DNA from: an uncultured Bacilli bacterium
Lineage (GTDB): Bacteria > Bacillota_I > Bacilli_A > RF39 > UBA660
Length of the DNA: 29,183 bases
Direction: 5' to 3'
Assembly (NCBI GenBank): GCA_910583685.1
Contig: CAJTXY010000002.1
Coordinates: 1 to 29,183, forward strand
Shown here in pieces: positions 7,567 to 16,237 of the stretch (position 1 is its first letter; every line of letters begins with the position of its first letter). Below the pieces are notes generated by a model that saw nothing but the letters and a program-made list of their open reading frames with translations, was not told the origin of the DNA and did not search any database. A program made the position numbers and the translations under genes.

Positions 7567-9029
7567 AAATCATCCTTTGGTCGCATCAATGGAAATAAGA
7601 TAACATCCTTAATATTTTCAGAATTAGTAAGAAGTTGCACTATACGATCTATTCCTATACCCCAACCACTAATTGGTGGCATTCCATATTCCATCGCTTC
7701 AATATAATCATAATCCATTGGCATTGCCTCTTCATCTCCTGCAGCCTTAAGACTTGCCTGCTCCAAAAGCCTTCTCTCCTGTTCTCTAGGATCTACAAGT
7801 TCTGAATAAGCATTAATAATTTCTGCTCCATTAATTACTAGTTGGAAACGATCTGTAATTTGTGGATTATCATCATTCGCACGAGCAAGGGGAGAAAGTT
7901 CAATCGGATGCTCAGTTAAGAAAATTGGATTAACAATATGAACTCTTGCTACTTTCTTATATAATTGGTCAACTAAATTACCATAACCTAAATCTTCAAG
8001 TGGTGTCTCACTATCAATTTCAATTTGATCTTGATAAATCTTATCAAGCAACTTCTCCTTTGTATTATAAACAGCAATATCAATATCAGAATACCTTAAA
8101 ATCAAATCTCTAAAACTTACACTTTCCCATTCACCACTTAAATCTACTTGCTTATCTCCTATTTGAATCATCAAAGTCCCAAACATATTCATAATAATTG
8201 TTTGAAGCATTTCACGAAGAAGCTTCATATTATCTTTATAATTCAAATAAGCTCCATACCCTTCAATCATCGTAAAATCTTGTAAATGAGTAGCATCAAT
8301 TCCTTCATTTCTAAAACATCTTGCAATTTCAAAAACCTTAGTAAAACCACCTACAATAGCACGCTTCAAATAAGTTTCAGGTGCAATTCTTAAGTAAAGA
8401 TCAATATCAAGTGCATTATGATGTGTAATAAACGGCTTTGCCGTTGCTCCACTCGCCTTATTATTTAAAATAGGTGTTTCAATTTCAATATAACCTAAAT
8501 TATCAAGATAAGAACGAATTTCTCGAATAAAACGACTGCGGAATAAAAATTTCTTTTTTGCCTCATCATTCGAAATTAAATCCAAATATCTTTGACGATA
8601 TAACATTTCAACATCGGTTGCCCCATGGAATTTTTCAGGAAGCGGCCTCAATGCCTTTCCTAAAAATTCAATTTTAGAAGCACGAATTGTCTTCTCTCCT
8701 GTATGAGTAGTAAAAACTTCTCCTTCTACTCCTATAAAATCTCCAAGATCATAATTACCTTTAAAAGCATTATAAGCTTCTTCCCCAATCATATCCACTT
8801 TAACAGAAACTTGAATTTTTCCATAAATATCAGAAATAGTTAAGAAACTCATCTTCCCCATTTTCCTCATTAAAACAATTCTCCCAGCAACACGAACTCC
8901 AGTAGTCTCATCTGCCAATTCACTAGCCTCTGCTATTTCATAGTTCACCTCAAATCTCTCTGGATAAGGATGCTCTATATTGGCTAACTTCTCTCTTCTT
9001 ACTAATTCTTGTTCTCCTAATTCTCGCAT
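7557..9029 (-). CDS. lysS: Lysyl-tRNA synthetase, class II
   Basis: A 490-residue class II synthetase that charges tRNA-Lys. An N-terminal OB-fold anticodon-binding domain (about residues 50-150, VRVAGRIVLMRKMGKMSFLT) precedes the catalytic core. Motif 1 is near RSRFIREIRSYLDNLGYIE (about 164-182), motif 2 is FRNEGIDATHLQDFTMIE, and motif 3 is GWGIGIDRIVQLL close to the C-terminus. GATAKPF, LYLRIAPETYLKR and ELSPLA are also characteristic. The start codon at 9029 lies 13 bases inside the end of the RDD gene, so it is translated as the third gene of a dusB-RDD-lysS transcript. The dusB-lysS association is conserved in many Bacillota. No T-box is possible here because the gene has no leader. 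Confidence 0.97.
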   Translation of the reverse strand: MRELGEQELVRREKLANIEHPYPERFEVNYEIAEASELADETTGVRVAGRIVLMRKMGKMSFLTISDIYGKIQVSVKVDMIGEEAYNAFKGNYDLGDFIGVEGEVFTTHTGEKTIRASKIEFLGKALRPLPEKFHGATDVEMLYRQRYLDLISNDEAKKKFLFRSRFIREIRSYLDNLGYIEIETPILNNKASGATAKPFITHHNALDIDLYLRIAPETYLKRAIVGGFTKVFEIARCFRNEGIDATHLQDFTMIEGYGAYLNYKDNMKLLREMLQTIIMNMFGTLMIQIGDKQVDLSGEWESVSFRDLILRYSDIDIAVYNTKEKLLDKIYQDQIEIDSETPLEDLGYGNLVDQLYKKVARVHIVNPIFLTEHPIELSPLARANDDNPQITDRFQLVINGAEIINAYSELVDPREQERRLLEQASLKAAGDEEAMPMDYDYIEAMEYGMPPISGWGIGIDRIVQLLTNSENIKDVILFPLMRPKDDFRG

Positions 9030-9673
9030 ACTTCTAACTTCCTTTCTTTAACCTCATTTTGTAAAACCTCAGTATGGGCAATCAAATCATGAATACCACG
9101 TCCATCTTTACGATACCCTATCATAATAGCACTTGCAATCATTAAAACATATTGAATTGCCATAAAAATAGTAACACTCAAAGAATAAACATTCTTAGAA
9201 CCAAAAATGGTAAACAACAAAATAATAGTATTCGCTAAAATGGAATTAATAACAAACGCCCGAAACAAAAGTTGATTTAATGTTAATTCTCCTTCTTCAG
9301 TAGAAACAATTCTTATTTTCATAATTTGTTTCCCAACTGTTTTTCCCTTATTATAAAACTGAAAAACAACATAATATAAAATATAAATAATCAATGTAAT
9401 AATAGTCCCTAGACCACTTTGTTTTGCAATCTCATAACTAATATCCATACTTTGATTCATATAAGTATTAACATCAATTTCCTGTGATAAATATTGATTT
9501 GCAATTGTAGTATTCTGATTCGTTAATTTCTCTAAAGACTCACTATCTGTAAATGGAAAAATAACAAGTGATGAAACAAATGCTACTAAAATAACATCGA
9601 TAAAAAAGGCTATTATTCGTTGAATAAACAAAGCTTTCTCACATTTTTTCCTATTCTTAGTCATATTTGCCAT
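9017..9673 (-). CDS. RDD-family membrane protein
   Basis: A 218-residue membrane protein. The first helix (about residues 16-40) carries the RDD-type Arg and Asp (FIQRIIAFFIDVIL). Further hydrophobic helices follow at about 93-112 (IITLIIYILYYVVFQFY), 140-160 and 168-186. The loop GKTVGKQIMKIRIVS after the second helix is the most conserved feature of RDD proteins. Function is poorly defined in the family; some members have been linked to ion exchange, which this sequence cannot confirm. The start is supported by AAAGGAG about seven bases upstream. It overlaps dusB by 17 bases and lysS by 13, so coupled translation is likely. Confidence 0.85.
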   Translation of the reverse strand: MANMTKNRKKCEKALFIQRIIAFFIDVILVAFVSSLVIFPFTDSESLEKLTNQNTTIANQYLSQEIDVNTYMNQSMDISYEIAKQSGLGTIITLIIYILYYVVFQFYNKGKTVGKQIMKIRIVSTEEGELTLNQLLFRAFVINSILANTIILLFTIFGSKNVYSLSVTIFMAIQYVLMIASAIMIGYRKDGRGIHDLIAHTEVLQNEVKERKLEVCEN

Positions 9674-10658
9674 CTAAAATCTCCTTTCTATAACTTTGTA
9701 ATATAGAAATTATATCACGAATTTGAATACATTGATATATTTTATTTTTAATCTCCGCTGCACCTTTTTGCCCTTTTAAATACCATCCAATATGATTTCG
9801 AATTTCCAAGCAAGCAAGTTTTTCACTTTTAAACTCCGCCAAATAAGAAAGATGTTTCAAACACATATCCACTTTTTCTATAGCAGACGGTTTTATTTGC
9901 TGTGTACCATTATCTAGAAAAGATACAATACTTTTTAAAAGCCAAGGGTTTCCTAACGCAGCTCGCCCGATCATAACAGCATCACATAAAGTCTCATCTA
10001 GCATTCTTTTAGCATCGATCGCTGTTTTAATATCTCCATTTCCAATAACAGGAATCGAAACACTTTCTTTCACTTGCTTTATAATAGTCCAATCTGCTTT
10101 TCCACTATAACCTTGAGCTCTAGTTCTAGGATGTACACAAATCGCACTAGCGCCAGCAACTTCACAAATTTTAGCAACATCAATTGCATTAACAGAATTA
10201 CTATCCCAGCCACTTCTTATTTTAACAGTAACAGGAACACTAACAGCATCGACAACAGCCCGAACAATCTTCCCAATTTTGACGGGATCTTTCAAAAGGG
10301 CTGCTCCAGCTTGTGCACGACTTGCTACTTTAGGAACAGGACATCCCATATTGATATCGATAATATCAGGCCTCATCACTCGTTCAATGTACTTTGCAGA
10401 CTCTACAAAAGATGCCAAATCACTTCCAAAAATCTGTTGCGTAATAGGCCGCTCCTCTTCTCTCATATAAAGCATATCAATTGTTTTTTTATTTTGATAG
10501 ACAATTGCTTTATCACTAACCATCTCTGCATAAATAAGTCCACAATCAAATTCTTTGGCAATTCGTCGAAATGCAGAATTAGAAATTCCCGCCATTGGTG
10601 CCAAAACAACTTGATTAGAGATTTCGATATCACCAATCTTCCATTTCACATAACTCAC
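9657..10658 (-). CDS. dusB: tRNA-dihydrouridine synthase DusB
   Basis: A 333-residue flavoenzyme that reduces specific uridines in tRNA to dihydrouridine with FMN and NADPH. The TIM-barrel part shows LAPMAGISNSAFRR (FMN binding, about residues 19-32), the IDINMGCP motif with the catalytic Cys106, KIRSGWD, CVHPRTRAQGYSG and NGDIKT, then IGRAALGNPW for phosphate binding. A helical C-terminal domain with EIRNHIGWYLKG contacts tRNA. The start is GTG with GAGGG a few bases upstream. Its own promoter lies at 10692-10720, making it the first gene of dusB-RDD-lysS. The residues after NMGCP (VPKVASRAQAGAAL) differ somewhat from the usual pattern but keep the GAAL end. Confidence 0.95.
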   Translation of the reverse strand: MSYVKWKIGDIEISNQVVLAPMAGISNSAFRRIAKEFDCGLIYAEMVSDKAIVYQNKKTIDMLYMREEERPITQQIFGSDLASFVESAKYIERVMRPDIIDINMGCPVPKVASRAQAGAALLKDPVKIGKIVRAVVDAVSVPVTVKIRSGWDSNSVNAIDVAKICEVAGASAICVHPRTRAQGYSGKADWTIIKQVKESVSIPVIGNGDIKTAIDAKRMLDETLCDAVMIGRAALGNPWLLKSIVSFLDNGTQQIKPSAIEKVDMCLKHLSYLAEFKSEKLACLEIRNHIGWYLKGQKGAAEIKNKIYQCIQIRDIISILQSYRKEILDGKYD

Positions 10659-10691
10659 ATCCCTCTGTTACTCATTCCATAAAACAAGCCT

Positions 10692-10720
10692 ATTATACTA
10701 AAAAAAGAAAGTATATACAA
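10692..10720 (-). promoter_or_regulatory. Promoter of the dusB-RDD-lysS operon
   Basis: On the minus strand TTGTAT (10720-10715) and TATAAT (10697-10692) are 17 bases apart, about 33 bases before the dusB start and just downstream of the preceding gene's terminator. Confidence 0.65.
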
Positions 10721-10721
10721 G

Positions 10722-10747
10722 AAAAAAAGAACTCTCATAAAAGTCCT
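10722..10747 (-). terminator. Terminator of the gene at 10785-11576
   Basis: On the minus strand AGGACT pairs with AGTTCT around an eight-base loop and is followed by seven T. It isolates the upstream gene from dusB. Confidence 0.7.
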
Positions 10748-10784
10748 AAATTTTTCTTTAATATATTCGTTCTTGTAACCATCC

Positions 10785-11576
10785 CTATTTTCTAAGTCCT
10801 TGTTTCGGTAATTTCCAAGTCCCACTTTGTCTAATCGTTTTCAACAAGCTCTTTTGTGCATCAAGGGTATTGGCAACCTCACGCATTGACTCCTGTTTTA
10901 ACTCCTGAATACTATGCAGTTCAGAGCTTACCAACTGGTAAGAAGATAGTGCCTCTGGATCAAGTCGTAAAGATAAATCTACAACTGCTTGATAACGACC
11001 CTGTTCCAACATTTCTACTGCCGCAAGTTCTTCAGGCAAATCTAATATATTTTTTACTAAATAAGTTGGCCGCATTTCTTGTGATGAGTCTAATAAAACG
11101 TTCCCTCCCCCAGACAAATCAAAGGAATGTACCGTCTCATAATAATCTGGCAATAACAAATAATTACAATAATCATCCTTTCTATCTTTTTGACCCAAAT
11201 AGACATTAAGCAAATTAGAATGATCATAATTACCATCCAAAAACTGATTCCATACTTTCTCTAAAGAAATTCTCTCGTATAAGGAATAACAATATAAGGT
11301 AGAAATACGTTTTAACTCCCTATAAGAAAAATCTTGTGCTATACTAAATTGTCCAAGACGTTTATGAACATCAACATCAGCAACAGAATTCATTTCAAAA
11401 AGAGGCATCTCATTGCTACTACGAATCTTTTCAATTAAATCCCAATCCGTAGTTTCAAATTGATATAGATTAATTCTACCACTTTGTTGCTCCTTATATT
11501 TTCTCAACCTCTCACTTGCCTGCAAATTAAATTTGGTAATTGATTTACCACTTTTGCTTACTTCATATAAATCCAT
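10785..11576 (-). CDS. Unrecognised cytoplasmic protein
   Basis: A 263-residue protein that I do not recognise. The frame is convincing: GGAGG lies eleven bases upstream of ATG 11576, the coding length is uninterrupted, and terminators flank it on both sides. It has no signal peptide or membrane helices. The sequence is charged and helix-prone, with an N-terminal region rich in Lys/Gln (ASERLRKYKEQQSGR), several paired Tyr/Leu segments in the middle (LYCYSLYERISLEKVW, NYLLLPDYYE), and a C-terminal helical part (VSSELHSIQELKQ, then basic KSLLKTIRQSGTWKLPKQ). No catalytic signature, metal site or nucleotide-binding motif is visible. It occupies the place between dusB and ftsH where Bacillus has coaX, hslO and folate genes, but does not resemble them. 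Function unknown. Confidence 0.75.
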   Translation of the reverse strand: MDLYEVSKSGKSITKFNLQASERLRKYKEQQSGRINLYQFETTDWDLIEKIRSSNEMPLFEMNSVADVDVHKRLGQFSIAQDFSYRELKRISTLYCYSLYERISLEKVWNQFLDGNYDHSNLLNVYLGQKDRKDDYCNYLLLPDYYETVHSFDLSGGGNVLLDSSQEMRPTYLVKNILDLPEELAAVEMLEQGRYQAVVDLSLRLDPEALSSYQLVSSELHSIQELKQESMREVANTLDAQKSLLKTIRQSGTWKLPKQGLRK

Positions 11577-11616
11577 CTAAAACCCAACCTCCAAATAAAT
11601 ATGATCCAAATATAAC

Positions 11617-11642
11617 ATAAAAAGAGACCTAATACAAGTCCC
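11617..11642 (-). terminator. Terminator of ftsH
   Basis: On the minus strand GGGACTT pairs with AGGTCTC (with G-T pairs) around a short loop, followed by five T, directly after the ftsH stop codon at 11643. Confidence 0.7.
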
Positions 11643-13601
11643 TTAAACATCTAATTCACGAAGCAACTCTGCCTTTGTCATCTTAGAATAGTTTTTAATT
11701 CCCTTTTCTTTTGCAAGCTCACGAAGCCTTGTCACAGACATTGCCTCCAAATTGTCCTCATCTTCTTCTGGCATTCTCCCATTTTTAACCAAATAGTCAA
11801 TTTGTTCCTTTGTAAGAGTTTCATATTCAAGAAGAGCATCAGCAATTAACTTTAATAGCTCTTTATTTTTCTTAATAATCTCTGTTGCCTTCGTATGACA
11901 ATCATTAATAATTTTTCGCATTTCCATATCGATTTCATTTGCAACTTCATTAGAGAAATGCTGACTTTTATTATAATCACGTCCTAAGAAAACACTTCCT
12001 GCTTGTTGTTCAAACTGTAATGGTCCTAAATCACTCATACCATATTCTGTAACCATTGCACGAGCAATTTTTGTTGCTTTTTCAAAATCGTTATGGGCAC
12101 CCGTTGTAATTTCCCCAAATGTAATTTCCTCAGCAGTACGTCCACCTAGCAATCCTGTAATTTGCTCTAACAAGTCAGTTTTAGTAGAACATAATTTTTC
12201 TTCATTAGGAACCATCATATTATACCCACCAGCAGAACCTCTTGGAATAATAGTAACTTTTTGAACATCATTTGCATTATCAAGTTTTAAGCCAATTACA
12301 GCATGACCTGCTTCATGATAGGCAACAAGCTTACGATCATTTTCACTATATTTATGAGAAGTCTTAGCTGGTCCCATTAATACACGGTCTGTTGCTTCAT
12401 CCACTTCACTCATTGTAATCTTCTCTTTATTACGACGAACAGCAAGTAGTGCTGCTTCATTAAGTAAATTTTCAAGATCCGCTCCACTAAATCCAGGAGT
12501 TCTCTTAGCAAGATTATGAAGAGTAATGCCATCTGCCAAAATCTTATTTTTAGCATGAACGGCCAAAATTTCTTCACGCCCTTTTACATCTGGCAAATTA
12601 ACTGTTACTTGACGATCAAATCTTCCAGGACGAAGAAGGGCAGGATCTAATACATCAGGACGATTCGTTGCAGCAATAATAATAATTCCTTCATTAGCAC
12701 CAAAACCATCCATCTCAGTAAGCAATTGATTTAGTGTTTGTTCACGCTCATCATGACCACCGCCAAGACCTGTTCCTCTTTGACGACCAACAGCATCAAT
12801 TTCATCAATAAAGATTAAACAAGGTGCATTTCTCTTTGCCTGTTGAAACATATCACGAACACGACTGGCACCAACACCAACAAATAACTCTACAAAGTCA
12901 GATCCACTAATAAAGTAAAATGGAACATTTGCTTCCCCTGCAACTGCCTTTGCAAGTAAGGTTTTACCAGTTCCTGGAGGCCCAAATAATAAAACTCCCT
13001 TTGGAATTCTAGCACCAAGTCTTTGGAACTTTTTAGGATTTTTCAAGAAATCAATTAATTCCTTTACCTCTTCCTTTTCCTCTTTAAGTCCTGCGACATC
13101 CTTAAATGTAACTTTATTCTTATCACTATTTAAACGAGCTTTACTCTTTCCAAAATCCATTGAGTTCTTATTTCCTGCCATTTGTCGACTGAAAAAATAG
13201 AAAGTAAACCCAATTAATAATACGATTGGTAAAATATTAACTAATACTAAAAGTAAAGAACTAGACTCTGGATCAGCTACTGTTGTCATTTCAAAGTCTT
13301 GAACCTCAGAAGCATCAATTACCTTTTTCATAACACCTTCACTAAGTGGAACACGAACAAAAAATGATTCATTCTTTTTATAATTATCAAGCTTACCACG
13401 AATCTCATAAGTCTTTGCCCTATCCCTTGGTGTTACTTCAAGCTTATCAACAGATCCATTCGATACTTTTTCAATAAACTCATTGTAAGTTAAAACATTT
13501 ACTTTTTGATTCATTATATTAAAACAATAATAAATTCCTAACATAATCAAAAAAATAAATACATAAGGTAACAACCCTTTTTTTACCGTTTTTTTATTCA
13601 C
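11643..13601 (-). CDS. ftsH: ATP-dependent zinc metalloprotease FtsH with Rho-N/SAP-like tail
   Basis: A 652-residue membrane-anchored AAA+ protease that degrades misfolded membrane and regulatory proteins. Transmembrane helices lie at about residues 9-29 and 114-137, with an extracytoplasmic domain between. The AAA domain has Walker A GPPGTGKT (207-214), Walker B IFIDEIDAVG (263-272) and second region of homology ATNRPDVLDPALLRPGRFDR (311-330). The peptidase domain has HEAGH at 429-433. The start is GTG 13601 with AGGAGG about ten bases upstream. The last 33 residues or so (MSVTRLRELAKEKGI...MTKAELLREL) follow an acidic linker and look like a Rho-N/SAP-type helix-extended loop-helix, which is not part of standard FtsH. 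It lies 14 bases after tilS; tilS-(hpt)-ftsH is a conserved Bacillota cluster, and hpt is missing here. Confidence 0.96.
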   Translation of the reverse strand: MNKKTVKKGLLPYVFIFLIMLGIYYCFNIMNQKVNVLTYNEFIEKVSNGSVDKLEVTPRDRAKTYEIRGKLDNYKKNESFFVRVPLSEGVMKKVIDASEVQDFEMTTVADPESSSLLLVLVNILPIVLLIGFTFYFFSRQMAGNKNSMDFGKSKARLNSDKNKVTFKDVAGLKEEKEEVKELIDFLKNPKKFQRLGARIPKGVLLFGPPGTGKTLLAKAVAGEANVPFYFISGSDFVELFVGVGASRVRDMFQQAKRNAPCLIFIDEIDAVGRQRGTGLGGGHDEREQTLNQLLTEMDGFGANEGIIIIAATNRPDVLDPALLRPGRFDRQVTVNLPDVKGREEILAVHAKNKILADGITLHNLAKRTPGFSGADLENLLNEAALLAVRRNKEKITMSEVDEATDRVLMGPAKTSHKYSENDRKLVAYHEAGHAVIGLKLDNANDVQKVTIIPRGSAGGYNMMVPNEEKLCSTKTDLLEQITGLLGGRTAEEITFGEITTGAHNDFEKATKIARAMVTEYGMSDLGPLQFEQQAGSVFLGRDYNKSQHFSNEVANEIDMEMRKIINDCHTKATEIIKKNKELLKLIADALLEYETLTKEQIDYLVKNGRMPEEDEDNLEAMSVTRLRELAKEKGIKNYSKMTKAELLRELDV

Positions 13602-13615
13602 AAATATCTCTCCTC

Positions 13616-14941
13616 CTATCGATATTTCATTATTATATCATAACTTTCCGATTTTGTTTTACTAAATTTAGACTTTTTTAAACCTGGAAGCCAAACAATT
13701 TTTCCGGTCGCATCTGTAACAACAGGCCAAAGCTCTCTTTTTTTGATATCTATTTTAGAATCAATAAAAATATCTTTCAACTTTTTCGTACCATTTAATC
13801 CCTTCACTTGCATCCTATCTCCCACTCTTCTAGTGCGAATTACAAGTGGTAACTGAACTTCATTACTATCTAGACAGCAAAAGAAATTACTATTATCATC
13901 AACTTCCTTCACTTTTTCTATAGTATGACCATTAGGCAATATTGCATATGTTGAAAATTCAATCTCATAAGTACCGAAAAAATCAGGTTTATGCTCTAAA
14001 TAACACTCACGATAACTCTTTATTGCCACAACCTCATTAGGCAAATTATATGCTAAATTAGCACGCCTACTTGTAATAAGTTTATACAATAAATCTATAT
14101 GCTTATCACTAATTAATATTAAATCATCCTGATAAAAATTAGCAAGTATAATATAAAGCAGTTCTTTTTGAATAAATGAATCCTCTCTCAAAAAAGCATC
14201 AATTTGTAATTTATTCTCCCGCATCACTCTAGAGTATGCTTTTTTTACTTCTTTTTCTATATAATAATTTGCCTCACTTAAAATCTCACTAAATTTTATA
14301 AACTTCTGATGAATATTTTCATCCTCTTTTTTTAAGAATGGTAAAACTTCTTTTCGATAACGATTTCTAGTATATTTACTTTGTGCATTAGAACGATCAA
14401 TAAAATAACGAATATGATAAAGACGATTATACTCCTCCAATTGATCTTTTGTATAAGACAACAAAGGTCTTACAATTTGATAGTCTCCTTTATTAACAAT
14501 TTTATGAAATCCACTATAACCCTGTAAATTAGATCCCCGACTAATACGCATTAAAATTGTTTCAATCAAATCATCAGCATGATGAGCAGTCATTAAAATA
14601 TCAGCGTGATAAGCTTTCATAATATCATCAAAAAACTGATAACGAATATTACGTGCTTCATTATGAAAATTATCCTCGCCATACTTTTCAATAGTCATCG
14701 TTTCAAATAAAACATTGTTATTTTTACAAAATTCTGCTAAATACTCCTGCTCTTCTATACTTTCCTTACGAAGATTATGATTCACATAAACACAGATTAA
14801 TAATAATTGATACTTCTCTCGAATCTTCAAAAGCATATCAAATAAAGCCATAGAATCTGGTCCACCAGAACATCCAATCAGAATTTTCATTCCCCTTTTA
14901 AACTGAAAGGTCTCTTCTATATTCAAACTAACTTTTTTCAT
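13616..14941 (-). CDS. tilS: tRNA(Ile)-lysidine synthase
   Basis: A 441-residue enzyme from the preferred start that modifies C34 of tRNA-Ile(CAU) to lysidine using ATP and lysine, switching the codon read from AUG to AUA. The PP-loop SGGPDS lies at about residues 25-30 and is followed by the expected VYVNHNLR, HHADDLIETILMR and YTRNRYRKEVLP motifs of the N-type ATPase core. The C-terminal domain (RTRRVGDRMQVKGLNGTKKLKDIFID) is a typical TilS tail. The frame is open to ATG 15001, but those 20 extra residues (CFFRYNRSGEK) have no family counterpart and starting at 14941 puts SGGPDS at the usual distance from the N-terminus. It is followed closely by ftsH, and diverges from the plus-strand gene at 15106. 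Confidence 0.93.
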   Translation of the reverse strand: MKKVSLNIEETFQFKRGMKILIGCSGGPDSMALFDMLLKIREKYQLLLICVYVNHNLRKESIEEQEYLAEFCKNNNVLFETMTIEKYGEDNFHNEARNIRYQFFDDIMKAYHADILMTAHHADDLIETILMRISRGSNLQGYSGFHKIVNKGDYQIVRPLLSYTKDQLEEYNRLYHIRYFIDRSNAQSKYTRNRYRKEVLPFLKKEDENIHQKFIKFSEILSEANYYIEKEVKKAYSRVMRENKLQIDAFLREDSFIQKELLYIILANFYQDDLILISDKHIDLLYKLITSRRANLAYNLPNEVVAIKSYRECYLEHKPDFFGTYEIEFSTYAILPNGHTIEKVKEVDDNSNFFCCLDSNEVQLPLVIRTRRVGDRMQVKGLNGTKKLKDIFIDSKIDIKKRELWPVVTDATGKIVWLPGLKKSKFSKTKSESYDIIMKYR

Positions 14942-15054
14942 TTTTTCACCACTTCTATTGTATCTAAAAAAACAATTTACCGCAACCATTATAACAAACA
15001 TTTAAAAAGAATCTGTCTTATACCAGTCAAAAAGACACCATTCAAAGACAAACA

Positions 15055-15082
15055 TTGACAAATTAAAAAAAAGTGATATAAT
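15055..15082 (+). promoter_or_regulatory. Strong promoter of the plus-strand gene
   Basis: TTGACA (15055-15060) and TATAAT (15077-15082), both consensus, are separated by 16 bases and lie 23 bases before the ATG at 15106. This is the strongest-looking promoter in the window. Confidence 0.85.
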
Positions 15083-15105
15083 ATGCACACAAAAGGGAGA
15101 AAAGA

Positions 15106-15606
15106 ATGGAAAAATGGATTAAAGAAGCACTATTTACTTTAATAGGAGCAGAGTTCTTTGTTACTTGCTTTTTAGGGACTTTGGGCATTGGATGGATACC
15201 TGTCACTATTCTTACAGTAAGTAGCAGCATTGGAGGACTTTTGACAATTAACCACATAATAGACAAAAAGGAAAAAGGGAAAAAAGAAAAAGAAAGTTAC
15301 TTCAAAACTATAGAAAGAAACACACAGTATTTAGAAGGAACAAACGGAGAAGAAATTAAAGCAGACAAAATGATTCCCATCAGTAACTATCGAGCAATTA
15401 GATTTGTAAAAGAAAATCCAGAAAGTTATGAAGAAGTACAAAATATAGTAACAGAGATAAAAGAATTAAAACAGCAAAAAAGGACAACACTAAATAAAAA
15501 AGATTACCAAGACCTAGAAAATCTACAAACAATTTATCAATTCGCATTACAAGATACAATAAAGGAAACCAATCAAGGTTTTTCAAAAACCTATTATAAA
15601 AAATAA
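15106..15606 (+). CDS. Unrecognised protein with two N-terminal membrane helices
   Basis: A 166-residue protein that I do not recognise, and the only credible plus-strand gene. AGGGAG lies nine bases upstream of ATG 15106, with a consensus promoter before it and a terminator after it, so it is a complete one-gene unit. Residues about 8-48 form two hydrophobic helices separated by a short GIGW turn, a hairpin membrane anchor. The rest is highly charged, Lys/Glu-rich, and helical (KKEKGKKEKES, EVQNIVTEIKELKQQKR), ending in KTYYKK; it would lie in the cytoplasm as a coiled coil. No enzyme motif is visible. It sits between tilS and divIC, where other Bacillota have spoIIE or yabR, but shows no similarity to either. 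A role in envelope or stress response is only a guess. Confidence 0.75.
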   Translation: MEKWIKEALFTLIGAEFFVTCFLGTLGIGWIPVTILTVSSSIGGLLTINHIIDKKEKGKKEKESYFKTIERNTQYLEGTNGEEIKADKMIPISNYRAIRFVKENPESYEEVQNIVTEIKELKQQKRTTLNKKDYQDLENLQTIYQFALQDTIKETNQGFSKTYYKK

Positions 15607-15607
15607 G

Positions 15608-15636
15608 CTACCTTCAATCAATAGGTAGTTTTTTTA
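15608..15636 (+). terminator. Terminator of the plus-strand gene
   Basis: CTACCT (15608-15613) and AGGTAG (15623-15628) form a perfect six-base-pair stem with a nine-base loop, followed by eight T. It begins right after the TAA stop. Confidence 0.85.
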
Positions 15637-15717
15637 TCTAAATAAATCTAATTAATTACCGAAAGCAATGTTCCATTTACTCATACACTCATTTCAATGC
15701 AAGTTTTAAAACACTAA

Positions 15718-15743
15718 TTTACTAGAAAATAAATACTAGTAAA
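15718..15743 (-). terminator. Inverted repeat downstream of divIC
   Basis: TTTACTAG and CTAGTAAA are perfect eight-base arms with a ten-base spacer, about 20 bases past the divIC stop. The T run after the hairpin on the minus strand is poor, so its role as terminator is uncertain. Confidence 0.4.
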
Positions 15744-15763
15744 CCCAACATAAACAATTTACT

Positions 15764-16054
15764 CTATGGAAGACGCAAAATAAACTCCCCATCTTTTGAA
15801 TACAAATATTTTTCCCTAGCATACCTAGCTATATAATCAGGATCTTGCAATTTATCAGCATCTACTTTTAATGCCTCTTCCTTTTCTTTTAAACGAGTAA
15901 GCTTCTTCTCAAGTTGTTTTTTCTCTTGATATTTTGCCAGGATCTCTACCCAATAACGACCTATAGAAAAAGTAGTAACAACAATAATAATAAAAGAACC
16001 AAGGCCTAAGAAAAAAATACGTCTTCTTGCCTTTTTATTTTTCTTCTTTGCCAC
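15764..16054 (-). CDS. divIC: Cell division protein DivIC (FtsB-like septum initiator)
   Basis: A 96-residue bitopic protein: a basic cytoplasmic start (AKKKNKKARRR), one membrane helix at about residues 13-33, then an extracytoplasmic coiled coil (about 38-68, EKKQLEKKLTRLKEKEEALK). It ends with the DPDYIARYAREKYLYSKDGEFIL signature typical of DivIC/FtsB. It acts in the divisome with FtsL and DivIB, and in spore formers also at the polar septum. The start is GTG 16054 with AAGGTGG close upstream. Position next to yabP-yabQ is conserved in Bacillota. A possible promoter (TTGACA at 16096-16091, TAGATA at 16073-16068) would let it be expressed independently of the sporulation genes. Confidence 0.92.
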   Translation of the reverse strand: MAKKKNKKARRRIFFLGLGSFIIIVVTTFSIGRYWVEILAKYQEKKQLEKKLTRLKEKEEALKVDADKLQDPDYIARYAREKYLYSKDGEFILRLP

Positions 16055-16067
16055 TGTACCACCTTCC

Positions 16068-16096
16068 TATCTACTATAAATTATAGACTATGTCAA
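16068..16096 (-). promoter_or_regulatory. Possible promoter of divIC
   Basis: On the minus strand a consensus -35 TTGACA (16096-16091) is followed after 17 bases by TAGATA (16073-16068), a poor -10. The ribosome-binding site follows directly. Confidence 0.35.
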
Positions 16097-16237
16097 GAAA
16101 AGTAACAATAACAATTAATCGACATTTACAACATTTGACAATTCCATTTTTCAATAAAAAATAAGTATGCTCTTGTTTTAAAATCTAAATCCACAAAAAG
16201 CAACTTAAATATATTTTTATTAAAACAAAGGGAAATT

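Noticed and set aside
14942..15001. Extending tilS to the ATG at 15001
   Set aside because: The extra 20 residues have no family counterpart and the 14941 start places the PP-loop at the normal distance.
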